Source: Pseudomonas rustica
Lineage (GTDB): Bacteria > Pseudomonadota > Gammaproteobacteria > Pseudomonadales > Pseudomonadaceae
NCBI RefSeq assembly: GCF_018336155.1
Contig: NZ_JAGYHF010000008.1
Location: forward strand, 248,001-312,000
Direction: 5' to 3'
DNA length: 64,000 nt
How positions within the stretch are numbered: the first letter of the stretch is position 1; each line of letters begins with the position of its first letter. This document shows positions 8,607-17,499 of the stretch, piece by piece. Under the pieces are notes generated by a model. It saw only the letters and a list, made by a program, of their open reading frames with translations, made no database searches and was not told the DNA's origin. A program made the translations under genes and the position numbers.

Positions 8607-9917
8607 TTAGCCGCGTGCGGCAGCGATCTTGATCAGCTTGGCGTAGTAGAACCCGTCATGCCCGCCCTGCTGGGCCAGCAATTGGCGACCATGGGGCTGT
8701 TTGATCCCGGCCGTGGTGGCCAGATCCAGTTCGCGGGCGCCCGGTGTGCGCTCAAGAAACGCGGCGATGACTTCGGTGTTCTCGGTCGGCAGCGTCGAGC
8801 AGGTGGCATAAAGCAGAATGCCGCCGACTTCGAGGGTTTTCCACATGGCGTCGAGCAGCTCGCCTTGCAGTTGCGCGAGGGCGACGATGTCGTCCGGCTG
8901 ACGGGTCAGCTTGATGTCCGGATGGCGACGGATCACGCCGGTGGCCGAGCACGGCGCGTCGAGCAGGATGCGCTGGAACGGTTTGCCGTCCCACCATTTT
9001 TCGGTGTCGCGACCGTCAGCGGCGATCAGTTCGGCGTTGAGGCCGAGGCGCTCAAGGTTTTCCTTCACGCGCACCAGACGCTTGGCTTCCAGATCCACCG
9101 CGACCACGCCGGCCAGCGCCGCTTCGGCTTCGAGGATGTGACAAGTCTTGCCACCCGGCGCGCAGCAGGCGTCGAGCACGCGTTGGCCTGGCGCCAGGTC
9201 GAGCAGGTCGGCGGCCAGTTGCGCCGCTTCGTCCTGCACGCTGATCCAGCCTTCGGCGAAACCCGGCAGGCTGCGCACATCGGCGGCGGCTTCGAGAATG
9301 ATGCCGTCGCGGCTGTAAACGCAGGGCGTCGCGGCAATCCCGGCCTCAGTCAGCAAGCCGAGGTAAGCGTCGCGGCTGTGATGGCGACGATTAACGCGCA
9401 GGATCATCGGCGGATGCGCGTTGTTCGCTTCGCAGATGGCTTCCCACTGTTCCGGCCAGAAAGCCTTGAGGGATTTCTGCAGCCAGCGCGGGTGAGCGGT
9501 GCGCACCACTGGATCGCGCTCGAGTTCGGCGAAAATCGTCTCGCTTTCGCGCTGAGCGTTGCGCAGCACCGCGTTGAGCAGGCCTTTGGCCCACGGTTTT
9601 TTCAGCTTGTCGGCGCAACCGACGGTTTCGCCGATGGCGGCGTGGGCCGGCACGCGGGTGTAGAGCAATTGGTAGAGGCCGACCAGCAGCAACGCCTCGA
9701 CATCGGCGTCGGCGGTTTTGAACGGTTTCTGCAGAAGTTTTTCCGCCAGTGCCGACAGGCGTGGTTGCCAGCGCGCGGTGCCGAACGCCAGATCCTGAGT
9801 GAAACCGCGATCGCGATCCTCGACCTTGTCCAGTTGTGTCGGCAGCGAACTGTTCAGCGAAGCTTTGCCGCTGAGCACGGCGGCGAGTGCCTTGGCGGCG
9901 GCCAGACGCGGGTTCAT
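8607..9917 (-). CDS. rsmB: 16S rRNA (cytosine-967-C5)-methyltransferase
   Basis: This 436-residue SAM-dependent enzyme methylates C967 of 16S rRNA. An N-terminal NusB-like helical domain is followed by a Rossmann methyltransferase domain with LDACCAPGGKT, the catalytic DAPCSATGV and YATCSTLPTEN cysteines. The ATG at 9917 overlaps the fmt stop (ATGA). The longer frame to 10052 is rejected because it runs inside fmt. Confidence 0.96.
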   Translation of the reverse strand: MNPRLAAAKALAAVLSGKASLNSSLPTQLDKVEDRDRGFTQDLAFGTARWQPRLSALAEKLLQKPFKTADADVEALLLVGLYQLLYTRVPAHAAIGETVGCADKLKKPWAKGLLNAVLRNAQRESETIFAELERDPVVRTAHPRWLQKSLKAFWPEQWEAICEANNAHPPMILRVNRRHHSRDAYLGLLTEAGIAATPCVYSRDGIILEAAADVRSLPGFAEGWISVQDEAAQLAADLLDLAPGQRVLDACCAPGGKTCHILEAEAALAGVVAVDLEAKRLVRVKENLERLGLNAELIAADGRDTEKWWDGKPFQRILLDAPCSATGVIRRHPDIKLTRQPDDIVALAQLQGELLDAMWKTLEVGGILLYATCSTLPTENTEVIAAFLERTPGARELDLATTAGIKQPHGRQLLAQQGGHDGFYYAKLIKIAAARG

Positions 9918-10873
9918 TGCGCGTCCACCGCTGCGCCGAGCACCGTGCCGACAGCGAATTTCTCGCGACGGCTGTTGAACAGATCGCTGAAGTTCAGCGC
10001 TTTGCCACCGGGCAACTGCAGGCGGGTCAGGCACAGCGCCTGTTCGCCGCACGCGACGACCAGGCCGTCCTTGCTGGCGCTGAGGATTTCACCCGGCGCG
10101 CCGTTGCCCTCGGCAATGGTCGCCGCCAGCACTTTCAGCGCTTCACCGTTGAGGGTGCTGTGGGTGATCGGCCATGGATTGAAGGCGCGCACCAGTCGCT
10201 CCAGTTCAACCGCCGGACGGCTCCAGTCGATGCGTGCTTCGTCTTTGTTCAATTTGTGCGCGTAGGTGGCGAGTTCATCGTTCTGCACTTCACCTTCCAG
10301 CGTGCCTGCGGCCAGACCGGCAATCGCTTGCACCACGGCCGGCGGGCCCATCTCGGCGAGGCGATCATGCAAGGAGCCGCCAGTGTCTTCGCCCGTGATC
10401 GGCGTGACGACCTTGAGCAGCATCGGCCCGGTGTCGAGGCCAGCTTCCATGCGCATCACGGTCACGCCGCTTTCGGCATCACCGTGTTCGACGGCGCGCT
10501 GGATCGGCGCCGCACCGCGCCAGCGTGGCAGCAACGAGGCGTGACTGTTGATGCAACCCAGGCGCGGAATATCCAGCACCGCTTGCGGCAGGATCAGGCC
10601 GTAGGCGACCACCACCAGCAAATCCGGCTTCAACGCGGCCAGCTCGGCTTGAGCGTCAGCGTTGCGCAACGTCGGCGGCTGCAACACCTGGATATTATTT
10701 TCCAGCGCGAGCTGTTTGACCGGGCTCGGCATCAGTTTTTGCCCGCGACCGGCCGGACGATCCGGTTGGGTGTAGACCGCAACGATCTCGTAAGGGCTGC
10801 TTAGCAGGGCCTTGAGGTGTTCGGCGGCAAATTCCGGGGTACCGGCAAAAACGATGCGCAGTGGCTCAGTCAT
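9914..10873 (-). CDS. fmt: Methionyl-tRNA formyltransferase
   Basis: This 319-residue enzyme formylates initiator Met-tRNA using 10-formyltetrahydrofolate. It shows the N-terminal IVFAGTPEFAAEHL, the catalytic SLLPRWRGAAPIQRA region, and a C-terminal OB-fold domain. It sits in the usual def-fmt-rsmB-trkA order. A terminator-like hairpin lies between def and fmt, so fmt may need read-through or its own promoter. Confidence 0.97.
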   Translation of the reverse strand: MTEPLRIVFAGTPEFAAEHLKALLSSPYEIVAVYTQPDRPAGRGQKLMPSPVKQLALENNIQVLQPPTLRNADAQAELAALKPDLLVVVAYGLILPQAVLDIPRLGCINSHASLLPRWRGAAPIQRAVEHGDAESGVTVMRMEAGLDTGPMLLKVVTPITGEDTGGSLHDRLAEMGPPAVVQAIAGLAAGTLEGEVQNDELATYAHKLNKDEARIDWSRPAVELERLVRAFNPWPITHSTLNGEALKVLAATIAEGNGAPGEILSASKDGLVVACGEQALCLTRLQLPGGKALNFSDLFNSRREKFAVGTVLGAAVDAQ

Positions 10874-10893
10874 GGAAGGCGTCTCTTGAAAAG

Positions 10894-10919
10894 AAAAAGG
10901 CTTGCCGCAGCAAGCCTTT
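10894..10919 (-). terminator. Intrinsic terminator or attenuator between def and fmt
   Basis: Read on the minus strand, a 10-bp stem (AAAGGCTTGC with its complement, 4-nt loop) is followed by TTCTTTTC. It fits a Rho-independent terminator placed 12 nt after the def stop, yet fmt begins only 21-23 nt further on in the same direction. It may set a def:fmt ratio. Confidence 0.7.
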
Positions 10920-10931
10920 GAAGGAGGGGCA

Positions 10932-11438
10932 TCAAGCGTTCTGGCGGTGGAGCTTTTCCAGTTTCTTCTTGATCCGGTCGCGTTTGAGCGTGGACAGGTA
11001 ATCGACGAACAATTTGCCGTTGAGGTGGTCGCATTCGTGCTGGATGCACACCGCGAGCAGGCCTTCGGCGATCAGTTCATAGGGCTTGCCGTCGCGATCC
11101 AGCGCCTTGATCTTGACCTTCTGCGGGCGGTCGACGTTTTCGTAGAAACCCGGTACCGAGAGGCAGCCTTCCTGGTATTGCTCCATTTCTTCGGTCAGCG
11201 ATTCGAACTCGGGGTTGATGAACACCCGGGGCTCGGTACGGTCTTCGGAAAGGTCCATCACGACGATACGTTTGTGCACGTTGACCTGGGTCGCGGCGAG
11301 GCCGATGCCCGGCGCTTCATACATTGTTTCAAACATGTCGTCGACCAACTGACGCACTTCGTCGTCCACTACAGCCACAGGTTTGGCGATAGTGCGCAGA
11401 CGCGGGTCCGGAAATTCGAGGATGTCTAAAATGGCCAT
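10932..11438 (-). CDS. def: Peptide deformylase
   Basis: This 168-residue iron metallohydrolase removes the formyl group from nascent proteins. The three family motifs are intact: GIGLAATQV (44-52), EGCLSVPG (90-97, metal ligand C92) and HECDH (134-138, two metal-ligand His and catalytic Glu). The start at ATG 11438 gives the conserved MAILDILEFPDPRL. It is divergent from the LysM-protein gene. Confidence 0.97.
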   Translation of the reverse strand: MAILDILEFPDPRLRTIAKPVAVVDDEVRQLVDDMFETMYEAPGIGLAATQVNVHKRIVVMDLSEDRTEPRVFINPEFESLTEEMEQYQEGCLSVPGFYENVDRPQKVKIKALDRDGKPYELIAEGLLAVCIQHECDHLNGKLFVDYLSTLKRDRIKKKLEKLHRQNA

Positions 11439-11600
11439 AGGCTTTGATTGCTGCACGTGTTGAGTAAAGTCGGGTCGATGGCCTGGCAGGTCCGAAGATG
11501 CAGGCTACCGTTTGTGAAGCGTAGCTTGTGCATTTTGCTCAAGCGAGCCACGGGGGCTCTGACGGTTCACGCGAACGCACATGATAAAGGGATTCACTGC

Positions 11601-12626
11601 ATGAGGAAAACACTACTCGCCCTGCTGTTCCTGGCTTCGGCCGGCGTAGCGCAAGGGCAAGTGCAACTCAGGGATGGTTTTCCACAGCAATACACGGTGG
11701 TTACGGGTGACACACTCTGGGACATTTCCGGCAAATACCTGCGCGAGCCCTGGCAATGGCCGCAGTTGTGGCGGGCCAATCCGCAAATTGAAAACCCCAA
11801 CCTGATCTATCCCGGCGACACGCTGACGCTCAGCTACGTCAATGGCCAGCCGCGTCTGACGCTCAATCGCGGCGAGTCGCGCGGCACCATCAAACTCTCA
11901 CCACGGATTCGCACCAGCCCGGTGGCCGAAGCGATTCCGAGCATTCCGCTGAAATCGATCAACAGTTTTCTGCTGAGCAACCGCATCGTCGACAAGGCCG
12001 AAGATTTCGACAAGGCGCCGTATATCGTCGCCGGCGATGCCGAACGAGTACTCAGCGGTACCGGCGACCGCATCTACGCGCGCGGCCATTTCGACCCGAA
12101 TCAACCGGTCTACGGCATTTTCCGCCAGGGCAAGGTCTACACCGATCCGCAGACCAAGGAGTTCCTCGGCATCAACGCCGACGACATCGGCGCCGGTGAA
12201 ATCGTCGCGACCGAAGGTGACGTCGCCACCCTCGCCCTGCAACGCACCACGCAGGAAGTGCGCCTCGGCGACCGTTTGTTCAGCGGCGAAGAGCGTTCAA
12301 TCAACTCGACGTTCATGCCCAGCGCACCCGCTACCCAGATCAACGGCGTGATCATCGACGTACCACGCGGCGTCACTCAGATCGGCGTGATGGACGTGGT
12401 CACCCTGAACAAGGGCAAACGCGACGGATTGGTCGAAGGCAACGTGCTGGAGGTCATGAAAACCGGCGAAACCGTGCGCGACCGTATCACTGGTCAGCCG
12501 CTGAAAATTCCCGACGAACGCGCCGGGTTGCTGATGGTGTTCCGCACCTACGACAAACTCAGTTACGGCCTCGTCCTTAACGCATCGCGCTCGCTGGCAG
12601 TGCTCGACAAGGTGCGAAATCCGTAA
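11601..12626 (+). CDS. LysM-domain peptidoglycan-binding protein
   Basis: This 341-residue protein has a signal peptide (cleavage likely near ...AGVAQG) followed by one LysM domain at about residues 30-83 (YTVVTGDTLWDISGKYL...NLIYPGDTL). The rest is a beta-rich region of no recognised fold, with no catalytic motif. It is probably periplasmic or surface-associated and bound to peptidoglycan. The ATG at 11601 starts the signal peptide; the upstream extension of the frame is not signal-like. A homologue sits between def and dprA in P. aeruginosa (from memory). Function is unknown. Confidence 0.88.
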   Translation: MRKTLLALLFLASAGVAQGQVQLRDGFPQQYTVVTGDTLWDISGKYLREPWQWPQLWRANPQIENPNLIYPGDTLTLSYVNGQPRLTLNRGESRGTIKLSPRIRTSPVAEAIPSIPLKSINSFLLSNRIVDKAEDFDKAPYIVAGDAERVLSGTGDRIYARGHFDPNQPVYGIFRQGKVYTDPQTKEFLGINADDIGAGEIVATEGDVATLALQRTTQEVRLGDRLFSGEERSINSTFMPSAPATQINGVIIDVPRGVTQIGVMDVVTLNKGKRDGLVEGNVLEVMKTGETVRDRITGQPLKIPDERAGLLMVFRTYDKLSYGLVLNASRSLAVLDKVRNP

Positions 12627-12706
12627 GCTTGCTTCACAAGTTACCAACAGAGTTATCCACAGCTTGTTCCGAATGGTTCGGAGCTTATAACGATCAAGGA
12701 TGATCC

Positions 12707-13807
12707 ATGATGATGTCTGCCTCCGCGCCGGTTTCCCCGGCAGAACTGGAAGCGCGCCTGCGCCTGCACCGCTTGCCGGAAATCGGCCCGAAGCGTTTTA
12801 GCAAATTGCTCGAAGCCTTTGGCTCGGCCTCAAAAGCCATCAGCGCGCCCGCGAGTGCCTGGCGTTCGCTGGGAATGCCGACGGCGAGTGCTGAAGCGCG
12901 CCGTTGCCCGCAAGTGCGCGATGGCGCCAGCCACGCAATGCGCTGGCTAGAGCGGCCGGAGCATCATTTGCTGATGTGGGATCAGCCGGATTACCCGGCA
13001 CTGCTGGCGCAGATTCCTGATCCGCCGCCGCTGCTGTTTGTCGCGGGTGATCCACTGATTCTGGAGAAACCGCAGTTGGCGATGGTCGGCAGCCGCCGCG
13101 CTTCGCGTCCGGGAATGGACACGGCGGCGGCGTTTTCCCGCAGCCTCGCCGGGGCCGGTTTTGTCATCACCAGCGGTCTGGCGCTGGGCATTGATGCTGC
13201 TGCGCATCAAGCCGCGCTGGATGTCGGCGGGCTGACCGTCGGGGTGCTCGGCACTGGGCTGGAAAACTTTTATCCACAGCGCAATCGACGCCTCTGCGAC
13301 GCGATGATTGCGTCCGGCAGCGCGGTGCTTTCGGAGTTTCCGCTGGACGCCGGGCCGACCGCGAGCAACTTCCCCCGGCGCAACCGGATCATCAGCGGTT
13401 TGTCCCTTGGCGTTCTGGTGGTCGAGGCCAGCGTTGCTAGCGGATCCTTGATCACGGCGCGGCTGGCAGCGGAACAGGGGCGCGAGGTTTACGCGATTCC
13501 CGGCTCGATTCATCACCCCGGCGCGCGCGGTTGTCACCAGTTGATTCGCGATGGCGCGGTGCTCGTGGAAACCATCGAGCACATCCTCGAAGCCCTGCGC
13601 GGCTGGCAGCGCTTGCCGCTGTCCACAGACACGCCGCAAGTCGATCATCCACTGCTCATGTTGCTGCACGCCGCGCCGCATACCAGCGAAGGTCTGGCCG
13701 ACAGCAGCGGCTGGGCGTTACCGAAAGTGCTGGCAGCGCTGACCGAACTGGAAATGGATGGCCGCGCGGTGAGTGAAAACGGCCGCTGGTTTGCGCGGGT
13801 GAGCTAG
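12707..13807 (+). CDS. dprA: DNA-processing protein DprA
   Basis: This 366-residue protein loads RecA on incoming single-stranded DNA during natural transformation. It has an N-terminal SAM-like helical part, the Rossmann core (AMVGSRRASRPG, FVITSGLALGIDAAAH, SNFPRRNRIISGLS) and a C-terminal winged-helix (DprA_WH) from about residue 300. It is intact and full length. An exact DnaA box lies within the gene (13270-13278). tsaC follows about 55 nt later on the same strand. Confidence 0.95.
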   Translation: MMMSASAPVSPAELEARLRLHRLPEIGPKRFSKLLEAFGSASKAISAPASAWRSLGMPTASAEARRCPQVRDGASHAMRWLERPEHHLLMWDQPDYPALLAQIPDPPPLLFVAGDPLILEKPQLAMVGSRRASRPGMDTAAAFSRSLAGAGFVITSGLALGIDAAAHQAALDVGGLTVGVLGTGLENFYPQRNRRLCDAMIASGSAVLSEFPLDAGPTASNFPRRNRIISGLSLGVLVVEASVASGSLITARLAAEQGREVYAIPGSIHHPGARGCHQLIRDGAVLVETIEHILEALRGWQRLPLSTDTPQVDHPLLMLLHAAPHTSEGLADSSGWALPKVLAALTELEMDGRAVSENGRWFARVS

Positions 13808-13862
13808 GTTTTACAAGGAAGATCGGTAAACTGCGCGAAACCTGTTTGTGGAGAGTTTTTTC

Positions 13863-14420
13863 ATGGTCAACAGTTGGCGTGTGCAACAAGCCGCACGAGA
13901 GATTCGCGCCGGGGCGGTGATTGCCTATCCAACCGAAGCCGTCTGGGGCCTGGGTTGCGACCCGTGGAATGAAGAAGCGGTGGATCGGCTGCTGGCGATC
14001 AAGAATCGCTCGGTCAATAAGGGCCTGATTCTGGTCGCCGACAACATTCGCCAGTTCGACTTTCTGTTCGAAGACTTCCCGCAAGAGTGGCTCGACCGCA
14101 TGGCCAGCACCTGGCCGGGGCCGAACACCTGGCTGGTGCCACATCAGGGCTTGTTGCCGGAATGGGTGACGGGTGTGCATGACACGGTGGCGTTGCGCGT
14201 TAGCGATCATCCGCAGGTGCGGGATCTGTGCTCGATGGTCGGGCCATTGATTTCGACCTCGGCCAACCCGCAAGGGCGCCCGGCAGCGCGCACGCGGTTG
14301 CGTGTTGAACAGTATTTCCGTGGGCAGATTGATCTGGTGTTGGGCGGGGAATTGGGTGGGCGCAAGAACCCGAGCCTGATTCGTGATTTGGCCACGGGCA
14401 ACATTGTGCGCCCGGCCTAA
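13863..14420 (+). CDS. tsaC: Threonylcarbamoyl-AMP synthase
   Basis: This 185-residue YrdC-fold enzyme makes threonylcarbamoyl-AMP for t6A modification of ANN-decoding tRNAs. The start ATG at 13863 yields MVNSWRVQQAAREIRAG, with GGAG 9 nt upstream; a GTG 15 nt earlier is less likely. Conserved features include YPTEAVWGLGCDP, KNRSVNKGLILV and STSANPQG. It is the short TsaC form without the Sua5 C-terminal domain. Confidence 0.95.
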   Translation: MVNSWRVQQAAREIRAGAVIAYPTEAVWGLGCDPWNEEAVDRLLAIKNRSVNKGLILVADNIRQFDFLFEDFPQEWLDRMASTWPGPNTWLVPHQGLLPEWVTGVHDTVALRVSDHPQVRDLCSMVGPLISTSANPQGRPAARTRLRVEQYFRGQIDLVLGGELGGRKNPSLIRDLATGNIVRPA

Positions 14421-14433
14421 AACCGAGTTGCTC

Positions 14434-14527
14434 CCATCGCTGGCAAGCCAGCTCCCACAGGTTCGGCGTTGTACATAAAATCTATGTCCACCGAAGATTC
14501 TTGTGGGAGCTGGCTTGCCAGCGATGG
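14434..14527. repeat. Paired inverted REP (CATCGCTGGCAAGCCAGCTCCCACA type)
   Basis: Perfect 26-bp inverted arms, 14434-14459 and 14502-14527, enclose 42 nt. The element separates the convergent tsaC and qor genes and probably acts as a shared 3' structure. The right arm ends only 5 nt before the qor stop. Confidence 0.88.
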
Positions 14528-14532
14528 CGTCC

Positions 14533-15510
14533 TCAAGGCAACAGAATGGTCGAACCTGTAGTGCGTCGAGCCGACAACTCAATCTGCGCCTTCGCCGCCT
14601 CTGCCAACGAATAGCGCTGACTGATATCCACCTTGATCTTGCCGCTGATGATCATCTCAAACAACTCATCGGCCATCCGCTGCAAATTCTCAGCGTTATT
14701 GGCGTAAGTCGCCAGTGTCGGCCGGGTCACGTACAGCGAGCCTTTCGCCGCAAGAATCCCCAGGTTCACCCCGTCCACCGCACCTGACGCATTACCAAAA
14801 CTCACCACCAGACCGCGCGGTGCAACGCTGTCCAGCGACGTCAGCCACGTGTCCTTGCCCACACCGTCGTAAACCACCGGGACTTTCTTGCCATCGGTCA
14901 GCGCCAGCACGCGTTCGGCAACGTTTTCGTGGCTGTAATCGATGGTCGCCCAAGCGCCATTAGCCTTGGCCAGCTCAGCCTTCTCTTTCGAGCTGACGGT
15001 GCCGATCAACTTTACGCCCAGCGCCTTGGCCCATTGGCAGGCCAGCGAACCGACCCCACCGGCAGCGGCGTGGAACAAAATGGTTTCGCCACCCTTCAAT
15101 TCATAGGTCTGGCGCAGCAGGTACTGCACGGTGAGGCCCTTGAGCATCACGCCGGCGGCGGTTTCGAAACTGATTTCATCCGGCAGTTTCACCAGATTGG
15201 CTTCAGGCAAAACGTGCAACTCACTGTAGGCGCCCAGCGGGCCACTGCCGTAGGCCACGCGATCGCCGACCTTGAAGCGGGTGACGCCGCTACCGACCGC
15301 GTCAACCACGCCTGCACCTTCGGCGCCGAGGCCGGACGGCAAGGCTGGCGGCGCATACAGACCGCTGCGGTAATAGGTGTCGATGAAATTCAGGCCAATC
15401 GCCTTGTTCGCCACGCGCACTTGATTCGGGCCGGGTGCGGCGGGTTCGTAATCAACAAATTCGAGCACTTCGGGGCCGCCGTGGGCGCGGAACTGGATAC
15501 GCTTTGCCAT
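14533..15510 (-). CDS. qor: NADPH:quinone reductase (zeta-crystallin-like)
   Basis: This 325-residue zinc-free medium-chain dehydrogenase reduces quinones with NADPH. It has the GroES-like N-terminal half (VRVANKAIGLNFIDTYYRSGLY) and the nucleotide-binding motif AAAGGVGSLACQWAKALG. The zinc ligands of alcohol dehydrogenases are absent, as expected for this family. It is divergent from hemF. Confidence 0.93.
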   Translation of the reverse strand: MAKRIQFRAHGGPEVLEFVDYEPAAPGPNQVRVANKAIGLNFIDTYYRSGLYAPPALPSGLGAEGAGVVDAVGSGVTRFKVGDRVAYGSGPLGAYSELHVLPEANLVKLPDEISFETAAGVMLKGLTVQYLLRQTYELKGGETILFHAAAGGVGSLACQWAKALGVKLIGTVSSKEKAELAKANGAWATIDYSHENVAERVLALTDGKKVPVVYDGVGKDTWLTSLDSVAPRGLVVSFGNASGAVDGVNLGILAAKGSLYVTRPTLATYANNAENLQRMADELFEMIISGKIKVDISQRYSLAEAAKAQIELSARRTTGSTILLP

Positions 15511-15659
15511 CTGCCTGCTCTCCTTGGGTCTTTCGTGAACCCCCTATCCAACTCCCATGCTTGATCTTCGTCAACTGCGGCGCGCTGTTCTGCGGTGGTA
15601 TGCTACGCGCCCATTTGCGTCGCCCGCCTGCGGGGCGCCGCCCGATTCAAGGTGAAGCC

Positions 15660-16574
15660 ATGACGACCCGCACCGACGCCGTAAAGGCCTATCTGCTCGA
15701 CCTGCAAGACCGCATCTGCGCCGCACTCGAAAGCGAAGACGGTGGCACGCGCTTCGTCGAAGACGCCTGGACCCGGCCTGCCGGCGGTGGCGGTCGCACC
15801 CGCGTGATCGAGAATGGCACGCTGATCGAAAAGGGCGGCGTCAACTTTTCCCACGTTTTCGGTAGCGGTCTGCCGCCATCGGCCAGCGCCCATCGCCCGG
15901 AATTGGCCGGTCGCGGTTTCGAGGCCCTCGGCGTGTCGCTGGTGATCCACCCGCACAACCCGCATGTGCCGACGTCCCACGCCAATGTGCGTTTTTTCAT
16001 CGCCGAGAAAGAAGGCGAAGAGCCGGTCTGGTGGTTCGGTGGCGGCTTCGACCTGACCCCGTATTACGGCAACGAAGAAGACTGCATCCACTGGCATCGC
16101 GTCGCCGAACAGGCCTGCGCGCCATTCGGCACCGACGTTTATCCGCGCTACAAGGCCTGGTGCGACACCTACTTCCACATCAAGCACCGCCACGAACCGC
16201 GCGGCATCGGCGGGTTGTTCTTCGATGACTTGAACGAGTGGGACTTCGACACCAGCTTCGCTTTCATGCGCGCCATCGGCGACGCCTACATCGATGCTTA
16301 TCTGCCGATTGTGCAGCGCCGCAAAAACGCTGCGTTTACCGCGCAGCAGCGCGAATTTCAGGAATTCCGCCGTGGCCGTTACGTCGAGTTCAACCTGGTT
16401 TATGACCGTGGCACGTTGTTCGGCCTGCAATCGGGCGGACGTACCGAGTCGATCCTGATGTCGCTGCCACCACAAGTGCGCTGGGGCTATGACTGGAAGG
16501 CTGAACCGGGCAGCGAAGAAGCGCGCCTGACCGAGTACTTCCTGCAAGACCGCGACTGGTTGGCCGAAGCCTGA
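15660..16574 (+). CDS. hemF: Oxygen-dependent coproporphyrinogen III oxidase
   Basis: This 304-residue homodimeric enzyme decarboxylates coproporphyrinogen III to protoporphyrinogen IX using O2 in heme synthesis. The family signature segments are present: WWFGGGFDLTPYY, KHRHEPRGIGGLFFDD and FNLVYDRGTLFGLQSGGRTESILMS (read as separate blocks). ATG 15660 is chosen, with AGGTGA upstream; the frame extension upstream is not conserved. It is 9 nt from aroE, forming the hemF-aroE operon known in pseudomonads. Confidence 0.97.
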   Translation: MTTRTDAVKAYLLDLQDRICAALESEDGGTRFVEDAWTRPAGGGGRTRVIENGTLIEKGGVNFSHVFGSGLPPSASAHRPELAGRGFEALGVSLVIHPHNPHVPTSHANVRFFIAEKEGEEPVWWFGGGFDLTPYYGNEEDCIHWHRVAEQACAPFGTDVYPRYKAWCDTYFHIKHRHEPRGIGGLFFDDLNEWDFDTSFAFMRAIGDAYIDAYLPIVQRRKNAAFTAQQREFQEFRRGRYVEFNLVYDRGTLFGLQSGGRTESILMSLPPQVRWGYDWKAEPGSEEARLTEYFLQDRDWLAEA

Positions 16575-16583
16575 GGATTTCTG

Positions 16584-17405
16584 ATGGATCGTTACGTCGT
16601 TTTCGGTAACCCGATCGGCCACAGCAAATCGCCGATGATTCACAAATTGTTCGCCGAACAGACCGGCCAGAGCCTCGACTACAGCACCCTGCTGGCGCCG
16701 CTCGACGATTTTTCCGGCTGTGCTAAAGCCTTTTTCGTACAAGGTCGCGGCGCCAATGTGACCGTGCCGTTCAAGGAAGACGCCTATCGTCTGGCCAACA
16801 GCCTGACCGCCCGAGCAAAACGTGCTGGCGCGGTGAATACCTTGAGCAAACTCGCCGACGGTTCATTGCTCGGCGACAACACCGACGGCGCCGGACTGGT
16901 GCGGGATCTGACGGTGAATGCCGGGTTCAGCCTGACCGGCAAACGCATTTTGCTGCTCGGTGCGGGCGGTGCAGTGCGTGGCGCGCTGGAGCCGTTGCTG
17001 GCGGAGAAACCGGCGTCGGTGATCATCGCCAATCGCACGGTGGACAAGGCTGAGTTGCTGGCCGAGTTGTTCTGCGATCTGGGGCCGGTCTCGGCGAGCG
17101 GGTTTGACTGGTTGCGTGAGCCGGTGGACGTGATCATCAATGCCACGTCGGCGAGCCTGACCGGTGATGTACCGCCGATTGCGCCGAGCCTGATCGAACC
17201 GGGCAAAACCCTGTGTTACGACATGATGTACGGCAAGGAACCGACGGCGTTCTGCCGCTGGGCCAGCGAACATGGCGCGGCGGTGTCGATGGATGGGTTG
17301 GGGATGTTGGCCGAGCAGGCCGCTGAGGCATTCTTCCTTTGGCGGGGTGTGCGCCCAGACACGGCGCCCGTGCTCACAGAGCTGCGTCGACAACTGGCCC
17401 TGTAG
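16584..17405 (+). CDS. aroE: Shikimate dehydrogenase (NADP+)
   Basis: This 273-residue enzyme reduces 3-dehydroshikimate in aromatic amino-acid synthesis. It has NPIGHSKSP (9-17) and NVTVPFKE with catalytic K64 in the substrate domain, the GDNTDGAGL segment, the nucleotide motif GAGGAVRGA, and NRTVDKA for NADP. The stop codon lies inside the left arm of the following REP element. Confidence 0.97.
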   Translation: MDRYVVFGNPIGHSKSPMIHKLFAEQTGQSLDYSTLLAPLDDFSGCAKAFFVQGRGANVTVPFKEDAYRLANSLTARAKRAGAVNTLSKLADGSLLGDNTDGAGLVRDLTVNAGFSLTGKRILLLGAGGAVRGALEPLLAEKPASVIIANRTVDKAELLAELFCDLGPVSASGFDWLREPVDVIINATSASLTGDVPPIAPSLIEPGKTLCYDMMYGKEPTAFCRWASEHGAAVSMDGLGMLAEQAAEAFFLWRGVRPDTAPVLTELRRQLAL

Positions 17406-17490
17406 GAGCAAGGCTTGCCCGCGAATCGGGCACCTCGGTCAATCAGTTGCTCCGCGTTATCGTTCATCGCGGGCAAGCCTTGCTCCTACA
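17401..17490. repeat. Paired inverted REP (TGTAGGAGCAAGGCTTGCCCGCGA type)
   Basis: Arms 17401-17424 and 17467-17490 are perfect inverted copies. The left arm overlaps the aroE stop codon, so the repeat either inserted exactly at the gene end or now supplies its last codons. It lies between the convergent aroE and SulP genes. Confidence 0.88.
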
Positions 17491-17499
17491 GATCGTCGA

